Assembly (NCBI GenBank): GCA_027924645.1 | Contig: BSBN01001752.1 | Coordinates: 14,216,001-14,280,000, forward strand | DNA: 64,000 nucleotides | Direction of reading: 5' to 3' | DNA from: Cunninghamia lanceolata | Lineage: Eukaryota > Streptophyta > Pinopsida > Cupressales > Cupressaceae | Part shown: positions 21,633 to 32,206 of the stretch, piece by piece | Layout: each line of letters starts with the position of its first letter | Numbering within the stretch: position 1 is the first letter of the stretch | The notes under the pieces: model-generated | What the model was told of the DNA's origin: nothing | What the model saw: the letters and a program-made list of their open reading frames with translations, nothing else | Database searches by the model: none | Program-made: the position numbers and the translations under genes

Positions 21633-24600
21633 CATCATAGTCTAGGAAATTATTTCCTTTCCTACAAGTAAGAATAAATAAACATAGTTAGGGTACTTAC
21701 CCCTTCGTTTAGTAACTCTAGACACAAACTTGTTTTGTGACTGTAAATCCATTCTAGTCAATATGACTAAGAACAATCCTTAATCTAAAATATATCCACA
21801 ATATTAAGATTTAGGCATTTCTAACCTTTTAAAGAGTCCCTCATTGCATACTTGCACTTTTTAGGGTTTATGACTTTCTGTCATTCTACTCTCTAATCCA
21901 AATATCAAGCATCTTGATGCATTAAAACAAGTTTTGACATTATCATAGAATCACTTTAAATTTGAAAAGGTATTATAAAGACTCTTCCTGTCTTGCCCTA
22001 TGGTTTTCTCAACCTTTCATTGTCAACCAATATATATATATATATACATAGAATGTCATATCCAACATAAGAGTTATAGGTTTCCTATATCCTCCTTGTT
22101 TTTAATAATAGGGTTTAGCTTCTCTAACCCAATACATGGAAAAATAACACATCCTTGTTTTCCAAAGGTAATAGCATAAGTATAAACAAACATGAGAACA
22201 AATACTTCTAGTCTTTCCTAGACCACTTAGCATTGCTTGAATTCACATTTCACGTAACATGAATAAGCATAGTATTCAAAGTATATCGTCATCCACATTA
22301 TATCTAAATGAATACTATCATTTCACATCTATTCTTTAGTTCTAAGTCAAATTTTTAACCCTAATAGGTTTGATTAATAAAAGATAATAATCCACTTTTG
22401 ACCCCTTGGTCTACATGAGTCTACTAACTTCCAACAAAGTCAGGTTATGAACTCATATATATAACATCCTTATAAATAAATATCACATAAACCTCTATCA
22501 ATCATGAAATTTTACCACAATCATGTGGGGAATGAGTTACAAACTCACAACATGCCCAACCCTGGAATAAATTACTCCAATGACACCCAACCTAGGGTTA
22601 ACTTTGTCTTCTTGACAATTAGCACTAAAATAAGTTCTATTGAACACAACTTATGAGATCCATGTCTTTGCATTGCCTAGTTTACTCTCTTTCTCGAGAT
22701 AACATAACATAAGAAATAGATGTTGTCAAAGGCTATCTAGGGTTCCACATTCTTGATCACCATTTCCATAATATGTATTACAAATTGACAAGAGGATTTT
22801 TATTTCATACAAAGAAATCTTTATCCATGTTGCATCCTCCCCGATTCATTATCATGATGATATTATTTCACCAAAAATACCCTTGAGAGAACTAGCAAAA
22901 TTTCATCCATGGGTCTAACATAGTCTTTAGCATCGACTAAAGGATCTATTCCCATTTTCCTTAGTTTCCCATTACTAACCTAGAATCCAAGTTCTATGAT
23001 ATGATTAAAACAACATAAATATAGTGCACTCTGGTTTTTTCTAAACCTCTTAGGTGCTATACAAACCCTCGTTACTCAAGGAATACAAATACACTATTAA
23101 TAAAATAACCAGTCTTTGACTAAGGTCAATCTAATAATCCAAATAGTTTTATTCACAGATCAATACTTACAATCTTATTGATCTTTCGGTGTTCACTATC
23201 TTTCATTTAAATAAAATATGAATTCATACATGAGTTTCATCAATATAAAAAATATTATAATTCAAAGTTGTTAAAACCCTAAGTGATACCATATCTCTGA
23301 CCTTGGATATCCCAAAAGAGATTAATATCTCTCTAATGTTCTTGATGAGATGATTTCTATCACAAGCTTAACAAACATTTTCATACCAAGTTTATGAAAA
23401 AACAAAAATAAATCTATGACACACAACTAGTATAGAGTCCCATGGTTCTCACTTTTATAATGGTATTGTTGTCACAGAGAACGGTTTTGAAACACAAAAC
23501 ATTTATATTATAATATGAGGAGGTAAACTCAACTACTCTTATTCACGTGTTTGGAAAATAGAACTAACTTAAAAACTCTACTATTGTGCAGATACTCCAC
23601 TGGGATATTCATCTTTGATTACTGTTAAACACTATACATATAGTCTGATTAATCTACATAATCAAATTTAAATAGTATCATCGAACAAACTTAAGAGCTC
23701 AAGATGTATATCTATATACATGAGAACTTTCAACTTATCGTTTAAATAAAGACTTTACACTCGACTATGAGACTTCAAAACTCTCAGAAATATCTATTGC
23801 CAAAATGAAGTTTAAGCTACAAGAGTTTAAGATGAAACATACAAGGTAATAAGGTCGACTCATACCTGAGCGTCCTGAATATACTCAGATATTACACTTT
23901 GCTGGCTCTAAGGTAGATTCAGTTGTTAAGGCTCTCGGCTCCAGATATTTCTGCCTTAACAAACTACCCTCCTTTGAAAATAATAAAACCTTCACGCCTC
24001 ACAAATGTAACATGAAGATATACAGTATGTGATAGATGATGCCCTGTCATCTTCACTATTACTCTTATGTCAGCCTGTGTGTTCTATCCCTTCTATGATG
24101 ACTAGATTCTTCTCTCCTAAGAAGAACTATGTCATTCTTCTTTGACGGTTCTAATGGTTTCACCAATAATATTCCTATGTCATCCTCCCCCGACTCTATG
24201 GTATTCGTTGATATCAATAACACTCCTCATGACTCCTTTTATGAGTCGTTCTTCCCATAACACCCACGACTGACTGCCATAATGTCTCCATTAAAGCTTG
24301 TTAAAACCTTTCTCCTTAAAGATAACAGATGCTTCTACTATGATATCAAAAATTATGCTTCCACTACAAGTTGCTCCTCATCTCACGACCACTCGACCTA
24401 ACAATAAGATTCCACTACAAATTTGTTGAAGAAAATCTCCCTTAAGCCATGGAAAACTCCACTTAACAAGGCTACGAGGCTCGAGTAAGCAGATTAAGGG
24501 GAATGTGGTGATTAAAGCACCACTCCTCATAATAACAATGACTATCTTAAAGGTATTCAAAGTTGTTGAGTTAGTTAAGAAAAAATGTTTCATCATTAAA

Positions 24601-25671
24601 GAAGGTCGTCAACTTCTTAAAGACCCACTAACAAGTCATTAAATGGGTTCTCCACATGTTGAGAATACTTCCTTTTAAAAGCCTCTTAATACTCATGGAT
24701 TGAGCACGTAATGAGAGGGGGACATAGGTATGAAACAACTCTTTAAAGGCATCTTAATACTATCATGATAGTTAAGAAGAGATACTTCTACTATAAGAAG
24801 GTTGTTATTCAATAAATTTACTAACAACCCGAACAAGCCATTATGAATATTACGTAATATAATAGTCTAAGATCACGTATATTAATATCATTAGGTATTA
24901 TTAGAATAATGTGATGTAAGACTTATGAACAAACATGATTGGGTTGAGTTCATCTCCCCTTCACGTACACAAGTATATCACGTGGTTTTCATTTTTGTCA
25001 TAAATGAAATATTCGACATTAAAACTACAAACATGCGAACAATTTAACTCACTATGCCTTGAAGACGTAATCGATAACTTGTCTACGACATCATAAATGA
25101 TGTGCTCGACAAAAAGTCATCTTAGTCACAGAACGACTATCATTTGACCTTGACGACGTCAATTTCACAAAACGACTAGATTGATGTAATAAAAGATCAA
25201 AAGGGTTCTAAAAGACATCGACAACCTGTCGAGCCAATCAACAAATTAACCACTAAAATGTAACTTACCTCAATCAACAAGAATTAACTAACTATGGTAA
25301 ACTATACTCAGTTGGCAAATGACTGTTTATAACCCAAGGTCTATTCTCCTCTCCTCATAAGATACTCTCTCTCTTTCTCGGAGAGTAATCAAAAACCTAT
25401 TTTCCTACATACATCTTGCCATCACTAGATCATAATCAGTGCATCATTAGTCAATTCATAAACCTTATGAATTAACTAATCAAATTCTCATAATATAATT
25501 TATTAAATCATTCAATTATATGCATTATCCCTAATCACATATACTGATATACAATAAAATCAATGTTTTTCAATGACATTAAATCATAACGTCAAATCAT
25601 TTTTCCATGAATTCACTTCTATTCATGTAAAAGTAAATAGTAGAAACAAAGCCAAAATTAGGGATGTAAGA
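21633..25671. other. Body of the large LTR-type element (no gene seen)
   Basis: Four kilobases of AT-rich non-coding sequence. It includes an (AT)n microsatellite near 22,030-22,046. Only chance frames up to 72 codons occur. The related sequence at 32.2-34.3 kb shows this belongs to a repeat family. Confidence 0.45.
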
Positions 25672-27044
25672 ACTCGAGGGGATATTCGTCTAAGGTATGT
25701 TGAAATCTATCATATTTGGGGTGCTATGAAACACCACCAAATAAAATGGAGTGGAGGTGAAAAAGCTACAAAAATGTGATGAAAAAGCAACAAAAAGGAA
25801 GGACTCAAATAAGTTAGACCCTGATGCAGCACATGGGACTGTAACCCTTACAGAGGTGACCTCCCAATCACTCCTACACTCATGGAGCAAGACTTACGGA
25901 TCGCATTCGGGTGCATTACACTTTTTTGTTAAGTGTTTGTCTTACTGTTGTGGCGATCATTCTGATTTCAGTGTTGTGTTTGAGATCATTGTATGGGTGT
26001 TGTTGTGGTTCTATTTAACTCGCGTAGTTGATAGGCTAATTCATGAAGTAAGTCAATGTCTTGGTGAAATAGAAGGCTTAGAAGTTGTATGTTTTAGATT
26101 GTTGAAGATGAAGTCTCTAATGCAATTAAAACTATATGAATGCATGCAATTTTAGTTCTTTTTCTGATTTTTCATGATTTAATTACTAAGAAAGAAAATA
26201 TGTATGCAACTAACTATCTATCTTTTTGGAGGTCTAACTATTTGGTAACCTTCTTTGCAAAGGGCAAGGGATTTAAGAAACTTCAAAAAATAGAAAATGA
26301 AGCACAAGGACTTGTAAGGCTTCAAAAGAAAAAGGATAAGACCTACTTGAGAAGCATGGATGAACTAGAGATTCTATGAGATATCTAAACTAAAACTTAA
26401 AAACAAAAGGCTCAAAGCCTATAAAGAAACTTAAAGAAGATTGTGAAGAAGCTAAGAAGCTTACATATATGCCAAGGCCATCATATCTCTATAAGCTATG
26501 ACCATGACCTAAAACATATAGAATTTAAAAAAAAAAAAAAACTAAAGATCATTCTTTAATTATTCTTATCATATCATTTCTCTACTTTAAAAGGAATCAT
26601 CTTTAATTATTGTCTTTTACTGTTTATGACGCTGAAGCTCCGAATATTTTTACTATTATAACCATACTAATCTATCATAATCATGAAAGCGCGTCAGAGT
26701 GAATTATTAGAGGCACTAAATCGGGCCCAAATGGAGAAGAGCACGCTAAGGCGTGAAAGCTGTTAGGCACTAGATCATTTCCTGTCCAGTCTTCATACCT
26801 TTAGAAATTTGGTCAAAAGATTTTACAGTCTTAAAGTGTGAACAGGTTATATTCAAATTTGTAAACGTGTAAGGTGCAGATTGATTCCCGAGCATTCCAC
26901 AGAGCTTCGTGTGAATGTGAATGTTTGATAGGAAATTTGGCGTGCAATTCTCTTAAAAGATGGGATTCGTTATATTATCCATCAAAACATAGAATCCAAT
27001 CCACTCTCAGTTATATTTTCCATCTATCTTCGGCGCTTGAGTTA
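25672..27044 (+). other. NLR 5' flank, copy II
   Basis: Upstream region of the copy II resistance pseudogene, aligned with about 4,992-6,136 of copy I. Conserved blocks include the start CGAGGGGATATTC, GGTGAAAAAGCTACAAAAA, and GAAAGCGCGTCAGAGTGAATT near 26,690. About 350 bases (25,800-26,150), with a 134-codon frame that shows no recognisable domain, are not matched in copy I. A promoter probably lay here, but no specific element can be defended. Confidence 0.5.
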
Positions 27045-27290
27045 ATGGCGTCTTCATCCTCATCTTCCAAACGTCCACTGCGTCAAAAATTATATGATGC
27101 ATTCTTCCACTGTGCAAATCACTATCTTCTCACCACGATATGCGGAGTCCCCTTGGTGTCTAGATGAGCTGGTTCACATGTTGAAAACCGGGGCTCTGTT
27201 TATTCCTGTATTTTGTGATGGACAACGGAGTTTATGCACCTGCATTCGCTGAACATGAAAAAAAGGGGAGATCCAGCAAGGGCATAATAA
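27045..27290 (+). pseudogene. TIR-domain fragment of an NLR resistance gene
   Basis: Starts MASSSSSSKRP...KLYDAFF, the usual entry to a plant TIR domain. After an internal deletion and frameshifts, the other frames give SPWCLDELVHMLKTGALF and then IPVFCD (the TIR SxWCLxELV...PVFYDV region), followed by GVYAPAFAEHEKKGRSSKG. The first frame stops at 27,165-27,167. TIR domains of TNL proteins are NAD-cleaving signalling modules; this one lacks the RGxD region and is dead. No NB-ARC sequence follows. Confidence 0.75.
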
Positions 27291-27569
27291 AATATATACA
27301 CATAAATATAAATTAATTTAGATTAATTAATTGATATTTTTTGTGGATGTAGATAAATTTTAATTAAATGTTATTTTAGGAAAGTAGATGTAAAAGATAG
27401 TGGTACTTAGCTCAATGAATGAAGACAAATGAATTTAATAAGTATTCTAAAAGTATTTTATCTTTCACTTAGGAATGGTACCTTTCTATCTATATGTTTC
27501 CTTAAATTCTATGTATGACATGGACTTCTATCTAGGGCCTATTCCACACCTCTAGATCACTTTGCATCC
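27291..27569. other. NLR 3'-flank-like sequence between the TIR and LRR pieces
   Basis: Aligns with about 7,085-7,385 of copy I, which lies downstream of the gene there; its first bases also resemble 29,020-29,085. Its position between TIR and LRR pieces implies that two tandem gene units were fused by deletion or unequal crossing-over. Confidence 0.5.
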
Positions 27570-28415
27570 ATGTTCATGTGTGGATAAGTGAACTTAAATG
27601 TCTTCAGCATTTAGAATGTTCGGGTGTTGATCGCATGCCAAAGGGAATATCAAAATTGGCCTCTTTCAGAATACTGCGATCATATTCTTTGAAGCTATCC
27701 ATAGAAGAGGACGAATTCATAAGGTTAGACGATTTGGTCAATATGACTCAGCTTCAAGAACTATGGTTACGAGTTAAGCATGCGATGGAGTTGAAAAGGA
27801 TGGAAGAAGGGATCCTTGCGTAGCTGGTGAATATGCATTGTCTCCTAATCCAGAATATTAGTGAGGGAGCGGAGCTTCCACAGTTTCTGGAGAATATGAG
27901 AGCAATGAAACATCTGGAAAGTCTTATATCAGTCAGCTTTGCAGTGCCAAGTTGGATATGTGAGTTGCCAAATCTGAGGGACTTAAAGTTAGTAGGGTGT
28001 GAATGTAGTGATCTTATCTGGAGTTGCAAAGAATGCCCAATTTAGTGAGGTTGGTGTTGAAAGGAAATAACGAGGGGAGAGAATTGCCAAAGGCGTTTGG
28101 AAAGTCGGGAGGCTTTCCACACCTCCGCTTCTTCACAATTAATTCTTTCACACAATTAGAGGAGTTCCCTGAATTGGAGGAGGGAGCAATGGCATGTCTC
28201 GATGAGTTACGCATATATTATTCTTTCAAAGTGAAGAAAGTGGAGGGATTGGAGAGGTTGAAAAGACTGAAGTTGTTCGACTATTCAATTTAATTTTGCT
28301 AGAAGAGACAAATGAATGGTGGGAGATGTTAAAGGAAGGTGGGGAATACTGGAATAAAATCAAAACCATCAATCCCCACGTAACTATTACTGATAGCTAC
28401 CACCAATTTAGTTAA
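27570..28415 (+). pseudogene. LRR C-terminal fragment of an NLR resistance gene
   Basis: Encodes leucine-rich repeats: LKCLQHLECSGVDRMPKGIS, LVNMTQLQELWLRVK, LPNLRDLKLVGCECSDL, MPNLVRLVLKGN, FTQLEEFPELEEGAM, and VEGLERLKRLKLFD. The final segment NEWWEMLKEGGEYWNKI runs to a TAA at 28,413-28,415. Breaks are an in-frame TAG at 27,821-27,823, a frameshift near 28,030, and another near 28,285. LRRs of NLR proteins recognise pathogen effectors or guard host proteins. The NB-ARC domain is absent, so this is the 3' end of a decayed gene. Confidence 0.8.
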
Positions 28416-29088
28416 TATTGTTATTATGCCTGTAATTAATGCCTTCTCTCATATTTAATTTATATTAAAGTTGATTGTGGTTAAATTTTTCTAGTGATAA
28501 TTTAGTTAATTCAAGTCTTCCCTTTATTTATCTTGTATGGAAGTTAATTTATTTTTGAGTGCCATACAATTTTACATTAGACACAATTCTTAAGAAGAAA
28601 ACAAAATTTATCTTGTCTAAAAAAAATGTTTATATTGGAGATTTAGTTTAGGGTATGATACCATGGTTTATATTTATTAGTTCTTAAGACTATGAAATTT
28701 GTTTAATTTTAGAATATTTTTTAAATTTAATTTACATTAATCTAATTAGTATAAATATCGTCTATTTTAAAAAGTCAAAAGATATAGTTTGGAGCTATTT
28801 TATTTATTCAAGAGTTATTTTATTTTACTTTAGAATTATTTATTTTATTTGTAATATCCTTGTATTACTTTTGTATGTAACTTTTAATTAAATATATTAC
28901 TTTTTAATAGTTTTAGTTTTTCTTAACAAGTGTTGGCTATGTTTTACTTTTTATGTATACGATGATGGCATGCCAATCCATACCTTACTACCATTGTAGA
29001 ATGCCTCTTAGTAATAAAATATATATACATAAGCATAAATTAATTTAGATTAATTAATTGATAATTTTTATCGATGTAGTTAATTTTT
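28416..29088. other. NLR 3' flank, copy II (non-coding)
   Basis: AT-rich sequence that aligns with about 6,470-7,150 of copy I. No gene recognised. It ends at a short T-run where the LINE fragment begins. Confidence 0.5.
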
Positions 29089-30542
29089 TTTATGAATACT
29101 TCCCATTTAATTTATATTAAAAAGCAATAAATAGTACAATATTCACAAAAAAGGGGCAAGGTGGTAAAAAGACACACCCATGAAGTCTCAAAGGATTAAT
29201 AGGCGAACAAAATAACAAAGGGCCAAGACCAAAGAAAACTAAGTAGCAAGTGCAACACTAGGTGGAGGAGGATCCTAATCATTAGGCTTCCCCCAAACAT
29301 CTCTAGGGGTAGCATCATCATTCAACTCCCAACCATTGAGAGCATCAGTTCCATCTTCATTCTCCTTGGGGACCAGCTGAGGATGGATTGGAGAAATGAT
29401 GTGTTGCAAAAGAGGAAACTTTCTTATGTTAGGTCACCCAACATCCCACCTTGAAGATGGTGGTTTGCAAGGTTGAGACCATCCTCCATAGGTAACAAAA
29501 TCCTTGGAGGGTTGTTTGTCATAAGAGTGAGAGCCTCAATCACCATAGTCACCATATTTACTATGGGAGGACTAATTGCAATCATTTTGATACCCTCAAG
29601 AGGAGGTGGAGTCAAGCAAAACTTAGGCAACAATGAAAAAGGCATTGCCCAAATGGTCCAACAACTCCTGAAGATGGGCAACTTCAAGTGCAACTTTGCT
29701 AGCTTGCACATGAATCTTCATTAACACATTAAAAGACATGATAGATTTAGTGTACAAAGAAAAATGTTTATTAGCAATACAGTGATTGAAAGTAGTAGCA
29801 TTCCTATCCTTCTAAATGCTAAAAGGAATTTCCACCTTGAAGGCATGCCATATATGAGTATATTTGCGAGGTAGGTAGGGCCAATCACTAAGTAAGACCA
29901 TATACCAAGAGAGAGGAGTAGGTTTGAAAGGTCTAGAAAGATCATGGATCCAATTCCAAGCTTCTTAAGCATGAGGGCAAAACCAAAAAAGGTGCTTGAG
30001 AAACTCAAGCTGCCCGCAGAATAGACAATGAGAGATGGATAGACCCATATGAGCCAGACGAACCCCAAAAGGGAGGCCTTGGTAGAACAAACACCAAGAA
30101 AAATGGGTCAATTTTAGGCTCCAAGATCGTAGACCAAACACATTAAAACCATCTATTCCAGGTCCCATGAGAGGGTTGAAGTTGCCAACAATGATTTAGC
30201 TACTCCACTATATGCAAGTGTGGGGACAACCAAGAATAACCTTTGCATGGTCTGTAATTATGAAAAGGAGTGTCTAGATACCAATTCCAATCTTTCCACT
30301 AAGGTTTGAGCGATCTCACTCCTAACTTATGAATCATCTAAGGAGGAATGACATAAATAAGCGACAAGTAAGTCTCTTGGTCTATGTTAGAAGCTTGCAT
30401 TTTTGTTTGAACTCAGGCCATGACAAGAAATTTTTGGTGGCCCTATGCAAAAAGTCAAGCAAAACTCAAACCCTATGTTTAAAAAATTTAAGGGCATGAA
30501 CCCAAGGCAACTTTGCGAGTGGCCTATCTTGAACTTGCTAAG
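29089..30542 (-). mobile_element. LINE (L1-like) 3' fragment
   Basis: Minus-strand 3' part of a plant L1-like element. Near 29,985-30,110 it encodes FSWCLFYQGLPFGVRLAHMG and HCLFCGQLEFLKHLFWFCPH, the zinc-binding zf-RVT region that follows the LINE reverse transcriptase (Cys-x2-Cys...His...Cys). Downstream frames include VALEVAHLQELLDHLG and GTDALNGWELNDDATPRDVW. A T-run at about 29,090-29,098 may be the complement of the poly(A) tail. The RT core and ORF1 are missing, and stops and frameshifts occur throughout. Confidence 0.7.
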
Positions 30543-30613
30543 AAATACATGAAATCATACATTGTAAATTCATCCATAGAAAAACATAAAACAATTAAGC
30601 ACTAGGAACAAGG

Positions 30614-31079
30614 TGTTGTTATATGGAGCCTAATCAGACTTGGAGGTTAAATTTTCCCCACTTTTGTCAGTGTAGTTTCCACCGAAAGTATTTTATGGGG
30701 GAATGGAGGAGGGGCCCCCAAAGAAAAATTTGCGTATTATTTTATAAAGGTGTCAATAGTTATTTTTCTATTGGTCGCCTTAAAAAACCCTATTTTTGTA
30801 ACCGACATAAGTCTTGATAAAAAGGATAAGGGTTAGGATTTTTGTGGATATTGTATCTGTAGCACATTGCAATGGATTTGGGTTGCATGAGATTGCTAGT
30901 TGTAATCAGTTCTATTTGCTGGATAATAATAGTGGACTCTCTGTTGGTGGATGTAGCCCGAGTTTGGGTGAACCACGTTAAAATTGTCTCTCATTGTTTT
31001 TCATTTCTGTGTATTTTTCATTCCTCTGTTTAATCTTTATTTGCATTTAATTGATATCTTCTACATGCTATTCCTAATA
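30614..31079 (+). mobile_element. Solo LTR inserted in the copia fragment
   Basis: Begins TGTTGTTATATGG and ends GCTATTCCTAATA, flanked by CAAGG (30,609-30,613 and 31,080-31,084). The right part (GGATGTAGCCCGAGTTTGGG, then GAACCACGTTAAAATTGTCT) is typical of plant copia LTR R/U5 sequence. The continuous copia sequence on either side (compare 35,290-35,300) confirms the insertion. The small frame at 30,623-30,817 is not a gene. Confidence 0.75.
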
Positions 31080-31084
31080 CAAGG

Positions 31085-31707
31085 CCCATGGCCTTCCTGC
31101 ATAGTGTAAACTTTTCTGTGCTCACAGGTTTAATAAGTGAATCTACAACATTCTCTTGAGTGTCAACCTTCTTTAGCTCAATCTAACCATTAGCAATCAT
31201 TTCATGAACAAAATGGTATTGAAAGTCCACATGCTTAGTTCGTTCATGATACATGGGGTTCTTGGGCAAACATATTGCACTTTGGTTATCACAACCAATC
31301 TAAATAATCCTATAATCAAAACCAATACATGTACACAATCTTTGTAACCAAACTTCCTACTTAGATACATGAGTAGTAGTCATATACTCTGCTTTAGTGG
31401 TAGATAAAGCAACAGTAGGTTGTCTTTTACTCATCCAACTCACAACTCCTCCAAACAAAATAAACACATAGCCACTAGTGGACATTCGACTATCCAAGTC
31501 ACCTGCCCAATTTGCATCAACAAAACCTTGTATGTTTAATGTCTTATCGACATTGTTGGTACCAAGATAAACCAAATAGTAATCAGAAGTACCATACAAA
31601 TATCTTACCACCCTCTTTGCAAAATTCCAATGTTGTCTACTAGGGTTAGACATAAACCTGCTCAAAACTCTCACTACTTGGGCAATATCTGGTCTAGTGC
31701 AAACCAT
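31085..31707 (-). pseudogene. Ty1/copia RNase H remnant
   Basis: Encodes FVDANWAGDLDSRMSTSGYV, SWMSKRQPTVALSTTKAEYM, and RFMSNPSRQHWNFAKRVVRY, the copia RNase H signature, with the catalytic DADWAGD changed to DANWAGD. A stop follows the VSK motif at 31,357; the C-terminal part (31,085-31,356) has further lesions. Closely related to the RNase H at 35,280-35,900. Confidence 0.8.
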
Positions 31708-32206
31708 TGCTTACATCAAACTTCCTACAACACTAGCATATGGCACATTCGACATATCCTCTAAATCATCTTCATTCTTAGGTCACATATCTAATGAAAT
31801 CTTAGTACCAACTGGTAAAGGAAGTCTAACTAGATTGCAATCCTGCATGCCAAATTTGTGCAAAATAGTATTCACATACTTAATTTGTGATAACCAAAGC
31901 TTTTTGTTACCTCGATCCCTTTTGATCTCCATTCCCATAATATACTTGGTTGCCCCTAGATCCTTCATGTCAAATGCACCTGAAAGTTGAGATTTCAACT
32001 CACTGATCATACCCTTGATGTTACTGAAAAATAACATATCATCCACATACAAGGCAATAATCAGAATATGATCATCAATACATCAAATGTAGACACAGTA
32101 ATCCTCTTCACCTAACAAAGCCTAATTTCAAAACAAATGAATCAAACTTCTGGTACCACATTCTGGGGGACTATTTTAAACCATAAAGAGATTTTTTTAA
32201 CTTGCA
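31708..32206 (-). pseudogene. Ty1/copia reverse transcriptase remnant
   Basis: Carries the copia RT active-site motif YVDDMLFFSN, then GAFDMKDLGATKYIMGMEI, and QIKYVNTILHKFGMQDCNLV. Only the C-terminal half of RT is present, because the sequence breaks off at about 32,206. Stops occur around 31,783 and above 32,052. Confidence 0.8.

Larger units (their letters stand above)
13994..25671 (-). mobile_element. Large non-coding LTR-type element, about 5 kb without its nested insert
   Basis: Starts TGTAACATCC and ends GGATGTAAGA, close to the inverted pair TGTAACATCC/GGATGTTACA expected of LTR ends. It is flanked by ACTCG (13,989-13,993 and 25,672-25,676). The empty site is seen in copy I at about 4,992-4,998. 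Removing the nested element (14,917-21,627 plus one TTAAG) leaves about 4.96 kb, with no recognisable gag or pol and no second TGTAACATCC. It is therefore probably a very long solo LTR, or a large non-coding derivative. The TSS-side orientation is uncertain; minus is preferred because the right end reads TCTTACATCCCTAATTTTGG on that strand. Confidence 0.6.
30543..32206 (-). mobile_element. Truncated Ty1/copia element related to the 34.3-41.2 kb copy
   Basis: Minus-strand RT-RNase H piece that aligns with about 35,236-36,415 of the neighbouring full-length element, including the 3' untranslated segment (ACATTGTAAAT...CACTAG). It breaks off at about 32,206 within RT and lacks LTRs at both sides. 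A 466-bp solo LTR is inserted at 30,614-31,079. Confidence 0.75.

Noticed and set aside
22028..22048. (AT)n run as an origin or regulatory element
   Set aside because: A simple microsatellite in AT-rich non-coding LTR sequence.
25751..26155. 134-codon frame upstream of the NLR pseudogene
   Set aside because: No domain motif and no counterpart in copy I; it may be part of an unrecognised insertion.
27045..28415. A functional TIR-NBS-LRR gene
   Set aside because: NB-ARC and the RGxD part of TIR are missing, and there are at least two in-frame stops and several frameshifts.
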